Of a DNA stretch of 64,000 nt, positions 40,345 through 50,683 are shown in pieces (the stretch's first letter is position 1; each line of letters starts with the position of its first letter). Under the pieces are notes generated by a model that saw only the letters and a list, made by a program, of their open reading frames with translations, had not been told where the DNA came from and made no database searches. A program made the translations under genes and the position numbers. Source of the DNA: Anaerolineae bacterium (GTDB lineage: Bacteria; Chloroflexota; Anaerolineae; Anaerolineales; E44-bin32). The DNA is taken from positions 1 through 64,000 of the forward strand of contig DUEZ01000077.1 of the NCBI GenBank assembly GCA_011174825.1, written 5' to 3'.

Positions 40345-41724
40345 TTAACCGCCATTAACAAGACGATCAGCTGATTGATTGTGTGCCTCGATAAGAACTT
40401 CCAGATCGCTTGTTACCAATCGACCCTCAACCACCACTGGATTGCCATGAACGTAGTTGAAATCAACCGGTACGGATGCGCAGAAAACAAGGGAAGCGAC
40501 CGGGTCGTGTAATCCACCCGCGAACTCCACCCGGTTGAGGTCGATTGCGATGAAATCAGCGCATTTACCAGGCTCAAGCGAGCCAATGTCCTTCCTGCCG
40601 AGGACCGCTGCCCCTCCGCGTGTTGCCATCTCGAGCGCTTGACGAGCCGTTAGCAGCTTACCCTGGCCGTTAATTTCTGGGGCCGTAACAGCTCCAACTC
40701 TCGAGATCAACATCGCTTGACGCGCCTCAGCCAGTAGATGGGAGCCATCATTGCTGGCCGATCCATCCACTCCTATCCCGACCTTCACGCCCGCAGCAAG
40801 ATAGCGTCGAATCGGAGCGATCCCCGATGCCAGTCGCATATTGGATGAGGGACAGTGGGCAACACCAATGCCACTGGTTGCCATTCTGCCCACTTCCTTT
40901 GGGTTGATATGCACTGCGTGGGCGAACCATACGTCCTCGCCTGCCCAATCAAGTTCCTCGGCGTATGCTAAGGGGCGATGCCCAAATTGCTCAAGGCAAA
41001 ATTTCTCTTCATCGAGCGTTTCTGCTAAGTGAGTATGCAAAGGAACGTCATAGGATCTTGCCAGAGCTGCTGCCTGACGCATCAGGTCCGGGGTAACCGA
41101 GAAAGGTGAGCAAGGAGCGACGACGATCCGGGTCATGGCTCCCGGCTGAGGATCATGATACGTTTCGATCACCCTTCGAGTGTCTTCTAAAATGTCCTCC
41201 TCTTTTTCTACCACACTATCGGGAGGTAACCCACCTTGACTCTCTCCAAGGCTCATCGAACCACGCGAGGCATGCAGGCGTAACCCCAATTCCCTCGCAG
41301 CTTCGATTTCATCATCAAGACGACATCCGTTTGGAAAGATGTAGAGATGGTCGGAAGCTGTCGTACAGCCGGAAAGCGCTAATTCTGCCAGGGCAAGTTT
41401 GGTGGAGATTTGGACGTCCTCTGGCAACAAGCCGGCCCAAATAGGATAATGTGTTTTTAGCCAGTGGAAAAGATTGGCATCTTGTGCCGCTGGAAGGGCT
41501 CGTGTGAGCGTTTGATAGAAATGGTGGTGGGTGTTTACCAATCCAGGGAGTACCAGATGGCCAGTCAAATCGATGACATTGTCGGCTTCATTTGGGAGCG
41601 TAGCGGTAAGTCCAACTTGTTCAATCCAGCCATCTCGAGCGAGGAGAGCACCGTCATGGATCTCCCTTCGTTCTCCATCCATCGTGACCAGCACGGTGGC
41701 GTGTCTTATGAGGAGCGTGGCCAT
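40345..41724 (-). CDS. 8-oxoguanine deaminase-like amidohydrolase
   Basis: The 459 residues from the ATG at 41724 follow GGGAGG. The track start is too long. The zinc site is in LPGLVNTHHHFYQTLTRALP, and NLFHWLKTHYPIWAGL, LHTHLAETLDEE, FAHAVHI and GVDGSASNDGSHLL complete the pattern. The HFYQTLTR and PIWAGL segments are those of 8-oxoguanine deaminase (Pa0142 type), within the atrazine chlorohydrolase/guanine deaminase group. The product would be urate. Isocytosine or guanine are alternative substrates. It lies 36 bases upstream of adenine deaminase. Confidence 0.85.
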   Translation of the reverse strand: MATLLIRHATVLVTMDGERREIHDGALLARDGWIEQVGLTATLPNEADNVIDLTGHLVLPGLVNTHHHFYQTLTRALPAAQDANLFHWLKTHYPIWAGLLPEDVQISTKLALAELALSGCTTASDHLYIFPNGCRLDDEIEAARELGLRLHASRGSMSLGESQGGLPPDSVVEKEEDILEDTRRVIETYHDPQPGAMTRIVVAPCSPFSVTPDLMRQAAALARSYDVPLHTHLAETLDEEKFCLEQFGHRPLAYAEELDWAGEDVWFAHAVHINPKEVGRMATSGIGVAHCPSSNMRLASGIAPIRRYLAAGVKVGIGVDGSASNDGSHLLAEARQAMLISRVGAVTAPEINGQGKLLTARQALEMATRGGAAVLGRKDIGSLEPGKCADFIAIDLNRVEFAGGLHDPVASLVFCASVPVDFNYVHGNPVVVEGRLVTSDLEVLIEAHNQSADRLVNGG

Positions 41725-41778
41725 CGATCCTCCCTTCGCTCGGTGCGTGAAGTCTAACATCGCTAGGAATGAGCGTCA

Positions 41779-41880
41779 ATTGATGGAAGCTTCAAGCTTC
41801 AAGTCGCAGGCTTCAAGCTGCAAGTCGTAAGTCAGAAGTCGTAAAATGTAGCCGCAGGCTTTCGCCTGCGCATCTATGCA
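41779..41880. repeat. Composite AGCTT heptad / GCAGGC palindrome repeat
   Basis: Heptads AAGCTTC/CAAGCTG repeat on the left, followed by GTAGCCGCAGGCTTTCGCCT. It is the inverse of the 3754 and 48521 copies and has the same order of parts as the 51786 copy. Confidence 0.6.
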
Positions 41881-41969
41881 TACCCTGAAGGATTCAGCTA
41901 GAGTAGGCTTTAGTGTCATCACTACAGCCGTAAATTTCTAACTTCAAGCAAGCAATCGTAGATTGATGA

Positions 41970-42025
41970 GGTGGGTTAAACCTATAGTTTAACCCACCGC
42001 ACCGCTCGACGAATGAGCGGTGCGG
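41970..42025. terminator. Two adjoining hairpins downstream of folD
   Basis: GGTGGGTTAAAC pairs with GTTTAACCCACC (41970-41998), and CCGCACCGCTC pairs with GAGCGGTGCGG (41997-42025); the two stems share a base. They lie about 25 bases after the folD stop on the minus strand. They lack a T-run, so they may be mRNA 3'-end stabilisers or a repeat rather than classic terminators. Confidence 0.5.
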
Positions 42026-42048
42026 CAATTGGACACGCTTACGACATC

Positions 42049-42927
42049 TCAAGTCATCGAGCGACGCGCAGAACGCAGGGTGTTTTGCATCAAACCAGCA
42101 ATGGTCATCGGTCCAACCCCGCCCGGCACAGGTGTGATCGCCTCAGCGATCTCCACCGCCTCATCAAAGGCCACATCACCCACCAAACGGTATCCTCGTT
42201 TTGCCTCTGGATCGTCCACTCGATTGATCCCAACATCAATCACATACGCTCCCGGTTTGATCCAATCACCGCGGATCATTTGCGGACGTCCGATGGCAGC
42301 AATGAGGACATCAGCCTCACGGCATACGGATGCTAAGTCGCGGGTGCGTGAATGGCAAATCGTCACCGTAGCATTTTCTTTCACGAGTAAGAGTGCCGCT
42401 GGCATACCAACAATGTTTGAACGACCAGCTACAACCGCGCTTGCGCCATCTAATTCTGCCCCGGCCTTCTTGAGCAGCGTGATACACCCCGCGGGGGTAC
42501 AGGGGACAAACAAGGGATCGCGTCCTTTCTGCGCCAGTCGACCGATGTTCACGGGATGGAACCCGTCCACATCTTTCTCAATCTCGATCGCTCTTAGAAT
42601 CGCTTCCTCATCCAGACCGGCGGGCAACGGCAATTGGACCAGAATACCGTGGACCTTCCGGTCCGCGTTGAGCTCTTTAACCAATGCCTCGACCTCCTCC
42701 TGGGATGCATCAGCAGAAAGCTCGTGCCCAAAGGATTCGATACCCAACTCATTACAAGCCTTACGTTTCATCCGGACATAAGTTTGAGAGGCAGGGTTTT
42801 CACCTACCAGAACCGTTGCCAAGCCAGGTCGCGGTCCTCCTGCGGCGATCAGCTTCTCAACGCCTTCGCCAACTTCTTGCCGAATTTCTGCTGCGACTGC
42901 CTTTCCGTCAATCAATCTTGCTGTCAT
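42049..42927 (-). CDS. folD: FolD bifunctional methylenetetrahydrofolate dehydrogenase/cyclohydrolase
   Basis: The 292 residues interconvert methylene-, methenyl- and formyl-tetrahydrofolate. Motifs include [21 protein letters not shown] with the catalytic Lys region, [38 protein letters not shown] for NADP binding and [18 protein letters not shown]. Length is normal. GGGAG precedes the ATG. Formyl-folate supply is relevant both to purine synthesis and to one-carbon units released in purine breakdown, but the gene is probably housekeeping. Confidence 0.96.
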   Translation of the reverse strand: MTARLIDGKAVAAEIRQEVGEGVEKLIAAGGPRPGLATVLVGENPASQTYVRMKRKACNELGIESFGHELSADASQEEVEALVKELNADRKVHGILVQLPLPAGLDEEAILRAIEIEKDVDGFHPVNIGRLAQKGRDPLFVPCTPAGCITLLKKAGAELDGASAVVAGRSNIVGMPAALLLVKENATVTICHSRTRDLASVCREADVLIAAIGRPQMIRGDWIKPGAYVIDVGINRVDDPEAKRGYRLVGDVAFDEAVEIAEAITPVPGGVGPMTIAGLMQNTLRSARRSMT

Positions 42928-43143
42928 GATACGCTCCCGTTCATTCTCCGTAGATCAGCGGTTTGATCACACGCACTTGATTGAATTCCCTTTGTAGCAA
43001 TAGAAGGTCCCCAGACACATCGATTATGCAACAAGCAACAAAATGCATCAAGTACAGAGTTCCACACCCTACCTGACACTCTTCCTCATTGCTTGTAAGA
43101 TGTAACAATTGAAAAGAGAACAACGCTAAGAACCCACCGTCGG

Positions 43144-45231
43144 TTAAGGTAGAGGGCGCCAAGCGGGATCATAGTCTCGTGCGGGATTGAAAGTTATTTC
43201 TGTAAATTCTGTGCAGTCGTTGGTGACAATGCCGATATTGTGGTTTTTGCCATCCGGCCAAGTCTCAAAGATGATCCACCATCCATCTGGGGACCAACCA
43301 GGTTCCGCCATCGGATAACCGGAAACCCTACCACTCTGGCAGAGGCGAGACTCATATCGTTCTTGTTTGAATCGTCCTGTAATCAAGTATGGATAAGAGC
43401 CTTCTCTGCGTTGAAATACGATCAACTCGCCATCCCCGGACCAATCCGCAGAGGTGTCTTCTACCCCTTCGCCGTAGGCAAATTGTGCCTCATCGCCACC
43501 AGTTGCAGGCATGATCCAAATCTTATAAATCCCGCCGCGGCTGGAGGTGAAAGCCAACCTTGTCCCATCCGGAGACCACGTTGGTTGGCGGTTAAACGCT
43601 TTGTTCTCATTCAAGTTAAGTAAACCCGAACCATCTGCGACGTTCACGACGTAGATTTGTGGTATGCCATCTCGTCGCGAGGTAAAGGCGATGCGCTCTC
43701 CGTCAGGAGCCCATGCTGGATCGTAATCCCCACCCGCTCCTGGCCCTGTTGGTACAGGCTCCGGATCAGAAGGGTCGTCAGCCTCATCGAATGATATGAG
43801 CCACAAACCGGACCCCGGATACTCTTCCACGTTGTCCTGACAGGGGGAGGTATACACCAATTGCATTCCATTGGGTGACCACGCTGGTTGACAAGCGCCG
43901 TCGTTGGTGAACGTTAACTGTATCTCCCCCGTTCCGTCCACATTGATGAGATAAATTTGTGGGACACCACTTTTCTCGGACACGTACGCGATTTGACCTA
44001 CCCCACCACCTTGAGGGGTATCAAATGGAACAAGCGGTGAAGTTTCGGTCCCGTTCGCAGGTGGAGCTAGAGTCGGCGCCTCGTTGGCCTCTGGGCTTGG
44101 TGACTCAGGAAAAAGGGAAAGTTCACTTGAAGGGGCAGGAGACACTTCCGGCGTTAGGGTCTCTACTACACCCCCCGGGGAGGAATCGGTGGCCTTGGGG
44201 GAAAATAAATCAGCCAATCGAGGGATCAGATCTGGTACCGCAAATCTCGCTCCGACACCGATCAAAACGATCGTGAGGGCGATGACAATGAATAATGGTA
44301 AACGACGCCATCGACTGCTCTTCTTCAATCTCCGATCAACCAGTTCCCTCTCTAATCCTTGAACCGGCGTTACCTTGGTGCGCTCGAGGTAAGGATAACT
44401 TCTCACGACGGTGGGTTGTGCAGCCCCAGCAACCGATCTCAACGCGTTTGCCATCTCTCTCACAGATTGATAGCGATCTTCTGGGTGGACAGCGAGTGCC
44501 TTCTCGATCACTCTTGCCACACCCGAAGACACTTCGGGAACGCGTTTACGAATCGGGGTGAGTTTCTCACGCCCCATCGCGCGTTGGATCGAGTCCTCCG
44601 GAATAGCAGCGGTCAAGGCCGCGTACATCGTCGCCCCTAATGAATAAACATCCGTCCGACGTTCCGTACGACCGGTTCCGTATTGTTCAGGTGGAGAAAA
44701 GCCAGGGGTCATCGCCTTCGCCCCTGTACTTGTCGTTCCGCCATCTTCGACCACCTTCGCCAATCCGAAGTCGACGAGCATCGCTCGACCACCGGACATG
44801 ACTTTTATGTTTCCTGGTTTGATGTCTCTATGGAGGATAGGAGGTTTGCGGCTGTGTAAATACGCTAGCGCATCAGAGATGGCAAGGAACCATGGCAGCG
44901 CCTCGTCCTCTGGAATGGGGCCACCTTTTTCAAGCCTTTCGCGCAGGTCCATCCCTTCGACGAAATCCATCACCAAGTACTGACCTTCGCCCTCGATGAC
45001 GAAATGGTCCGTCACGCGCGGCAAATTGGGATGTCGTAAACTCGCGAGTATCGTGGCTTCACGACGGAATTGCCGTGCATACTCCTCAGTGGTGAAGAGA
45101 TTCTCTTTAACCGCTACCTTCATGCCAAGGTTAACATCGAACGCTTCATAGACAGCGCCCATACCACCCTGTCCAAGGACGCTCTCAATACGGTAGCGGT
45201 TCTTGAGATAAGAGCCAGATTGGAGGGGCAT
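43144..45231 (-). CDS. Membrane Ser/Thr protein kinase with extracellular TolB-like beta-propeller
   Basis: The 695 residues begin with a Hanks-type kinase domain: VLGQGGMGAVYEA loop, VAVKE Lys, HRDIKPGNIKV catalytic loop, DFGLAK and a PPEQYG segment, complete and probably active. A juxtamembrane basic stretch (KKSSRWRR) is followed by one membrane helix (LFIVIALTIVLIGVGARFAV, about 315). A Pro/Ser/Thr-rich linker and then PD40/WD40-like blades follow, each with an AWSPDG-type motif repeated five or six times. The propeller outside the cell is likely a sensor. It is divergent from an M14-type peptidase lipoprotein gene. Confidence 0.9.
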   Translation of the reverse strand: MPLQSGSYLKNRYRIESVLGQGGMGAVYEAFDVNLGMKVAVKENLFTTEEYARQFRREATILASLRHPNLPRVTDHFVIEGEGQYLVMDFVEGMDLRERLEKGGPIPEDEALPWFLAISDALAYLHSRKPPILHRDIKPGNIKVMSGGRAMLVDFGLAKVVEDGGTTSTGAKAMTPGFSPPEQYGTGRTERRTDVYSLGATMYAALTAAIPEDSIQRAMGREKLTPIRKRVPEVSSGVARVIEKALAVHPEDRYQSVREMANALRSVAGAAQPTVVRSYPYLERTKVTPVQGLERELVDRRLKKSSRWRRLPLFIVIALTIVLIGVGARFAVPDLIPRLADLFSPKATDSSPGGVVETLTPEVSPAPSSELSLFPESPSPEANEAPTLAPPANGTETSPLVPFDTPQGGGVGQIAYVSEKSGVPQIYLINVDGTGEIQLTFTNDGACQPAWSPNGMQLVYTSPCQDNVEEYPGSGLWLISFDEADDPSDPEPVPTGPGAGGDYDPAWAPDGERIAFTSRRDGIPQIYVVNVADGSGLLNLNENKAFNRQPTWSPDGTRLAFTSSRGGIYKIWIMPATGGDEAQFAYGEGVEDTSADWSGDGELIVFQRREGSYPYLITGRFKQERYESRLCQSGRVSGYPMAEPGWSPDGWWIIFETWPDGKNHNIGIVTNDCTEFTEITFNPARDYDPAWRPLP

Positions 45232-45300
45232 TTAGAACTCAGTCGAAGGAAATAAGAATAGCGCCATACCGGATCAATTTTAGCAAATGGCATACGATTT

Positions 45301-45318
45301 GACTACCGTATAGTAGTC
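45301..45318. promoter_or_regulatory. Small inverted repeat in the kinase/peptidase divergent region
   Basis: GACTAC-CGTATA-GTAGTC is a 6 bp inverted repeat about 70 bases upstream of the kinase ATG, between the two divergent genes. It could be an operator for a dimeric repressor. There is no second copy to support it. Confidence 0.3.
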
Positions 45319-45412
45319 CTGGTCTTTGATGCATAATGATCCCACGTATATTCAAATTACTTCTATATGAAACCTCTTCTCGCAGTTGACGGTTTTTTCG
45401 TGGAGTCAGCCA

Positions 45413-45421
45413 TGCTATAGT
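45413..45421 (+). promoter_or_regulatory. Extended -10 promoter of the peptidase gene
   Basis: TGCTATAGT fits an extended -10 element, 51 bases before the chosen ATG. A TTGACG lies upstream, but at a spacing of about 24, too far to be a normal -35. Confidence 0.4.
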
Positions 45422-45472
45422 ATGCTGATCAGATCCTGAGTATGAGGGATCGTGAAGGCCAGGAGGCGATCG

Positions 45473-46471
45473 ATGAGATCACTGTGGTCCATCGTCAGGA
45501 CCACCCGCAAAACTTCATGGCTGAAACGGATGATAAGCAATCGATATCTAAGGGTTTTTCCTTCAAGATTGATCCCATTGCCCCTGATAACGATCGCTCT
45601 CACATCGTGCTCCATCCCTCTTATTTTAAGCCCAGAGGCAAAACGATCGGCTGGGATTTCACAACCCATCGTCACGGGTCAACCCACCTCGCCAGCTCCT
45701 CCGAGTGAAACACCCACGGTTATCCCGACACCAAATCCAGGTCCCATTTCAACAGAGACCCAGACCCCTTTCAGTTTGGGTCCGATGATCATCGGCTATT
45801 CTGTTGAGGGGCGTCCTTTGGAGGTATATCAATTCGGTTCAGGGCCGATCAAGCGGATGATCATCGCTGGAATACACGGCGGTTATGAATGGAATACCAT
45901 CGCTTTGGCAGACCAGCTGATCACCATCCTTCCCGGACGAACGGACCTCGTCCCACAAGATGTGACACTTTATATCCTCCGCTCCCTGAATCCAGATGGG
46001 GATCATCGTGCGCGTGGGATCTATGGACGCACGAACGAGAATGAGGTCGACCTGAACAGAAATTGGCCTGCGTATTGGCAAGCAGAATGGCCTTTGCCGG
46101 GCTGTTGGAATCTTCTGCCCACCACTGCAGGTCCCTCACCCGCTTCGGAACCTGAAACCCAGGCTTTGATGCAATTCCTGCTCAGTCAGCATGTGGACGC
46201 TCTGATCAACTACCACAGCGCCGCTTTGGGTATCTTTCCTGGAGGTCAGCCGCCTGATCCTGCTTCTCTCAGTCTCGCTGAAACCATCGCTGGAGTGAGT
46301 GACTACCCCTACCCACCCGTTGACACCGGTTGTCAGTACACAGGCCAACTGATCGACTGGGCCTCCTTGAACGGCATCGCAGCGATCGATATCGAGCTCA
46401 GTACCCACTCCTCCACAGATCTCAGGCAGAACTTGAGAATTCTCACCGCGTTTCTCATTTGGCGTCGCTAG
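45473..46471 (+). CDS. M14-family zinc carboxypeptidase-like lipoprotein
   Basis: About 332 residues. I set the ATG at 45473 because AGGAGG stands six bases upstream; the track start is a GTG. An N-terminal hydrophobic stretch ends in LITIALTSC, a lipobox, followed by a Pro/Thr-rich linker. The M14 domain shows IIAGIHGGYEWNT as the first metal region, SLNPDGDHRARG, NENEVDLNRNWP, INYHSAALG with a metal His and AIDIELSTH with the catalytic Glu. Such enzymes trim C-terminal residues of peptides, often from cell wall. It is likely anchored outside the membrane. Confidence 0.82.
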   Translation: MRSLWSIVRTTRKTSWLKRMISNRYLRVFPSRLIPLPLITIALTSCSIPLILSPEAKRSAGISQPIVTGQPTSPAPPSETPTVIPTPNPGPISTETQTPFSLGPMIIGYSVEGRPLEVYQFGSGPIKRMIIAGIHGGYEWNTIALADQLITILPGRTDLVPQDVTLYILRSLNPDGDHRARGIYGRTNENEVDLNRNWPAYWQAEWPLPGCWNLLPTTAGPSPASEPETQALMQFLLSQHVDALINYHSAALGIFPGGQPPDPASLSLAETIAGVSDYPYPPVDTGCQYTGQLIDWASLNGIAAIDIELSTHSSTDLRQNLRILTAFLIWRR

Positions 46472-46794
46472 AACTGCTGCTATCGCGCACGTTGCTTGTC
46501 ACGATTCTCGTGAAAACCTATTCAGATAAATAACACCCAGTGAAATCCTTCAAATCTTTTACGAAAGATTCTGTATCTTCCAACCAAAAACCTTGACAAA
46601 TCGATGAAGATCATGGAAAATAAAACCTTGTTATATTGAATTCAATAATATTGACTGTAACAACTGAAGCAAACAGATAGATACTGCAGAACTGTCGTTG
46701 TAAGATGTGAGAGAAGACCCAATCCAAATCTTTACTCCTAATGATTGCAGTTCCTGTCAGCAGACACAACTTAGATTCCGAAAAGGAAGCGAAC
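46472..46794. other. Gap upstream of the PadR gene
   Basis: Besides the palindrome and a TTGACA box (46593-46598, without a good -10 partner), nothing else is visible. The region is AT-rich, as expected for a regulated promoter. Confidence 0.5.
46634..46647. promoter_or_regulatory. Perfect 14 bp palindrome upstream of padR
   Basis: TATTGAATTCAATA lies about 150 bases before the PadR ATG and about 35 bases after a TTGACA box. A perfect AT-rich palindrome in front of a dimeric repressor gene suggests an autoregulatory operator; this is an inference. Confidence 0.45.
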
Positions 46795-47373
46795 ATGTGC
46801 TCCCATCGAAAAAAACCAATGGATGAGACTCCCTTTTGGCATGATTGGCACCAACGCCGCCGTGGCCGTCGTCATCCTCCCCACAAGCTGAGGGAGATGT
46901 GGCGGAATCATTTCCGTGAGTTCTTCGGTACAGAGCCGGAGGAACACTGGTTCTTCAGGGGACGAAGATTCAAAGGATGGGCATCTTCAGATCCCGGAAC
47001 CTTTAACCCTTTCGTCGGTCTGATGTTGGCCAAAGGTGGCGGCTTGCTCCCCCTCTTAGTGCTCCACTTATTAGAAGAACAACCCCGATATGGAAACGAG
47101 ATCATGAAGGCGCTTCAAGAGCGTACAAATGGCCGTTGGGTCAGCAATCCAGGTGTGATTTACCCCATGCTCAATATTATGGAGGAGCACGATCTTGTCG
47201 AGGGGGAATGGGAAGATGAAGACCGTCGCACACGTCGTTTCTACCGCATCACTCAACAAGGGATTGAGGAATTGGCGCGATTGAAAGACGTCATGAGACC
47301 AAGACTGAAAGAAGCGTCGGAAATCCTGCAAAGCCTGCTAGATGAATTGTACGCTGAATATGACACCATATGA
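46795..47373 (+). CDS. PadR-family transcriptional regulator with a His/Arg-rich N-terminal extension
   Basis: The 192 residues start at the ATG at 46795, preceded by AAGGAAG. Residues 1 to about 75 are rich in His, Arg and Trp (HDWHQRRRGRRHPPH), an extension not found in minimal PadR proteins. The winged-helix domain follows: LLVLHLLEEQPRYGNEIMK, WVSNPGVIYPMLNIMEEHDL and TRRFYRITQQGIEEL, then a dimerising helix. PadR repressors usually respond to small ligands. The extension might bind metal. It lies upstream of nfuA, an iron-sulfur protein gene, on the same strand. Confidence 0.88.
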   Translation: MCSHRKKPMDETPFWHDWHQRRRGRRHPPHKLREMWRNHFREFFGTEPEEHWFFRGRRFKGWASSDPGTFNPFVGLMLAKGGGLLPLLVLHLLEEQPRYGNEIMKALQERTNGRWVSNPGVIYPMLNIMEEHDLVEGEWEDEDRRTRRFYRITQQGIEELARLKDVMRPRLKEASEILQSLLDELYAEYDTI

Positions 47374-47529
47374 GAGATATGAAATCTCTATTCCCTGCAC
47401 TGGGCTAAATTAAACATTGATGGTGAACCGCCATCAAACCGCATCTGGCGAGCTTGCTGCCGATACAAACCTGATAAATTTATCTCTGAGAGCTGAAGAA
47501 GGTCACCTTATCGGCTCCTATTTGTCAAG

Positions 47530-47535
47530 TATAAT
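47530..47535 (+). promoter_or_regulatory. Candidate -10 box of nfuA
   Basis: A perfect TATAAT lies 39 bases before the nfuA ATG. The -35 region (CTTATC at 17-base spacing) is poor, so it may need an activator. Confidence 0.4.
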
Positions 47536-47573
47536 GTTGCATAATGACAGAAGATCGTTTTGAGGAGAAACGA

Positions 47574-48167
47574 ATGATAACAATCACGGATTCAGCGAAG
47601 GAGAAAATCCTTGCGACCATGGAATCCAACGATGCGAAGGGCATGGCTTTGCGCTTAGCGATCGTTGGACGCGGACCTGTAGGCTTTCGGTACTCTATGG
47701 CCTTTGTCCCTCTAATAGAGAAAGACTCAGATGACGTCATTGGAGACTTTGGAGAACTTCAGGTGTTTGTGGATCCCGAGAGTGCATCCAAACTAGAAGG
47801 TTCCACGGTAGATTACATCGAGGACAACTTCCGACAAGGGTTTATGATTGATAACCCAAACCCACTATGGGATGACCCACTTGCTCAAGCAGTGCAAGAT
47901 GTGCTCGACTCTCAAGTCAATCCTGGCATTGCGATGCATAGGGGGTTCGTCACCTTACTCGATGTCAAAGACGGTGTGGCGTACATAACCTTTGGCGGTG
48001 GCTGTCAGGGATGCGGTATGGTCGATGTGACCTTAAAACAAGGTGTTGAAGTTCAGATCAGAGAAGCTATTCCAGAGATAAAACAAGTCCTCGATACAAC
48101 CGATCACGCTGGAGGGACCAACCCCTACTACCAACCAGGTGGACCTGGCCAATCACCAATGGGATAG
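47574..48167 (+). CDS. nfuA: NfuA-type iron-sulfur carrier: degenerate A-type domain plus NifU C-domain
   Basis: About 197 residues from the ATG at 47574, which has GAGGAG six bases upstream. The N-terminal half has the HesB/IscA fold (ITITDSAKEKILATMES, LRLAIVGRGPVGFRYSMAF) but no cluster cysteines at its end, as in NfuA. The C-terminal half is a NifU-like domain with the CxxC in FGGGCQGCGMVDVTLKQG. A pair of such domains binds a 4Fe-4S cluster and passes it to apoproteins. A Gly/Pro tail follows. It could serve the many Fe-S proteins nearby. Confidence 0.9.
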   Translation: MITITDSAKEKILATMESNDAKGMALRLAIVGRGPVGFRYSMAFVPLIEKDSDDVIGDFGELQVFVDPESASKLEGSTVDYIEDNFRQGFMIDNPNPLWDDPLAQAVQDVLDSQVNPGIAMHRGFVTLLDVKDGVAYITFGGGCQGCGMVDVTLKQGVEVQIREAIPEIKQVLDTTDHAGGTNPYYQPGGPGQSPMG

Positions 48168-48240
48168 CTCGACATCTCGTGCATGCATGATTCTCATCAT
48201 GTAGGCAAAAATTAAAAAAACTTCAAGACAACTCATGGAT

Positions 48241-48279
48241 CAACCGCCAGTTGATGATTTAAAAGCTAGCTGGCGGTTG
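48241..48279 (+). terminator. Hairpin downstream of nfuA
   Basis: CAACCGCCAG pairs perfectly with CTGGCGGTTG around a 19-base loop, 74 bases after the nfuA stop. It lacks a T-run, so terminator function is uncertain. Confidence 0.45.
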
Positions 48280-48416
48280 GTGATTCAATAGGATGTCCAT
48301 GTAGAAGCTCAAGACAGCCTCCCACGAAGCAGATATTCAGACTGAAGCCCGTGATAAAAGAAAAACGACTTGAGATGAGTGATACTCACTAGCATTGCAG
48401 GAAGATATTACACTCT

Positions 48417-48444
48417 GTAGGGGCGCATGGCCATGCGCCCCTAC
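48417..48444. repeat. Perfect 28 bp GTAGGGGC palindrome
   Basis: GTAGGGGCGCATGG and its exact complement CCATGCGCCCCTAC abut with no loop. It belongs to the family seen at 54311, 62074, 62204 and 62263. Confidence 0.75.
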
Positions 48445-48520
48445 GATGATCTTGTATTACATGCGGTCTTTCGGATAGGTGATATCCAATGTGGTCGCAA
48501 CGTGTAACGTGTGCAGTCAC

Positions 48521-48651
48521 GCAGGCAAAGCCTGCGGCTACAGCTTGTTGCTTGAAGCTTGTAGTTTGCAGCTTGAGATTTCTGACTTGCAGCTTGTAGC
48601 ATGTAGCTTGAAGCTTGGGGCTTGCAGCTTGCAGCTTGTGACTTGCGATTT
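48521..48651. repeat. Long AGCTTGN heptad array with GCAGGC palindrome
   Basis: CGCAGGCAAAGCCTGCGGCTAC opens the array and is followed by about a dozen seven-base units built on AGCTTG, with drift toward ACTTG. It ends at the last base before the gyrB stop codon and is the longest of the composite repeats in the window. Confidence 0.65.
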
Positions 48652-50610
<1,959 letters not shown>

Positions 50611-50683
50611 TCAACATTAGGGGTTCTACTATTCTCTTGGTTTAAAGTCTTAGGTGCAACAGTAGATTACTCGCTCTTTCACC

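Larger units (their letters stand above)
41725..42048. other. Gap with composite repeat and two tandem hairpins
   Basis: The gap between folD and the deaminase holds only the AGCTT-type composite repeat and two adjacent hairpins, listed separately. No gene is supported. Confidence 0.6.
48168..48651. other. Gap between nfuA and gyrB, filled by repeats
   Basis: The two genes converge here. I see the nfuA hairpin, a perfect 28 bp palindrome and a long AGCTTG heptad array that reaches the gyrB stop codon. No gene is supported. Confidence 0.6.

Noticed and set aside
41725-41760. Upstream start of the 8-oxoguanine-deaminase-like gene
   Set aside because: No ribosome site at the longer start, while GGGAGG precedes the ATG at 41724.
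42941-43162. 73-codon minus-strand ORF between the kinase gene and folD
   Set aside because: It begins with a TTG inside the kinase 3' end, has no ribosome site and an odd Cys-rich composition. I take it as chance.
48521-48651. CRISPR-like array
   Set aside because: The repeats are seven-base units without unique spacers and drift continuously; there are no cas genes.
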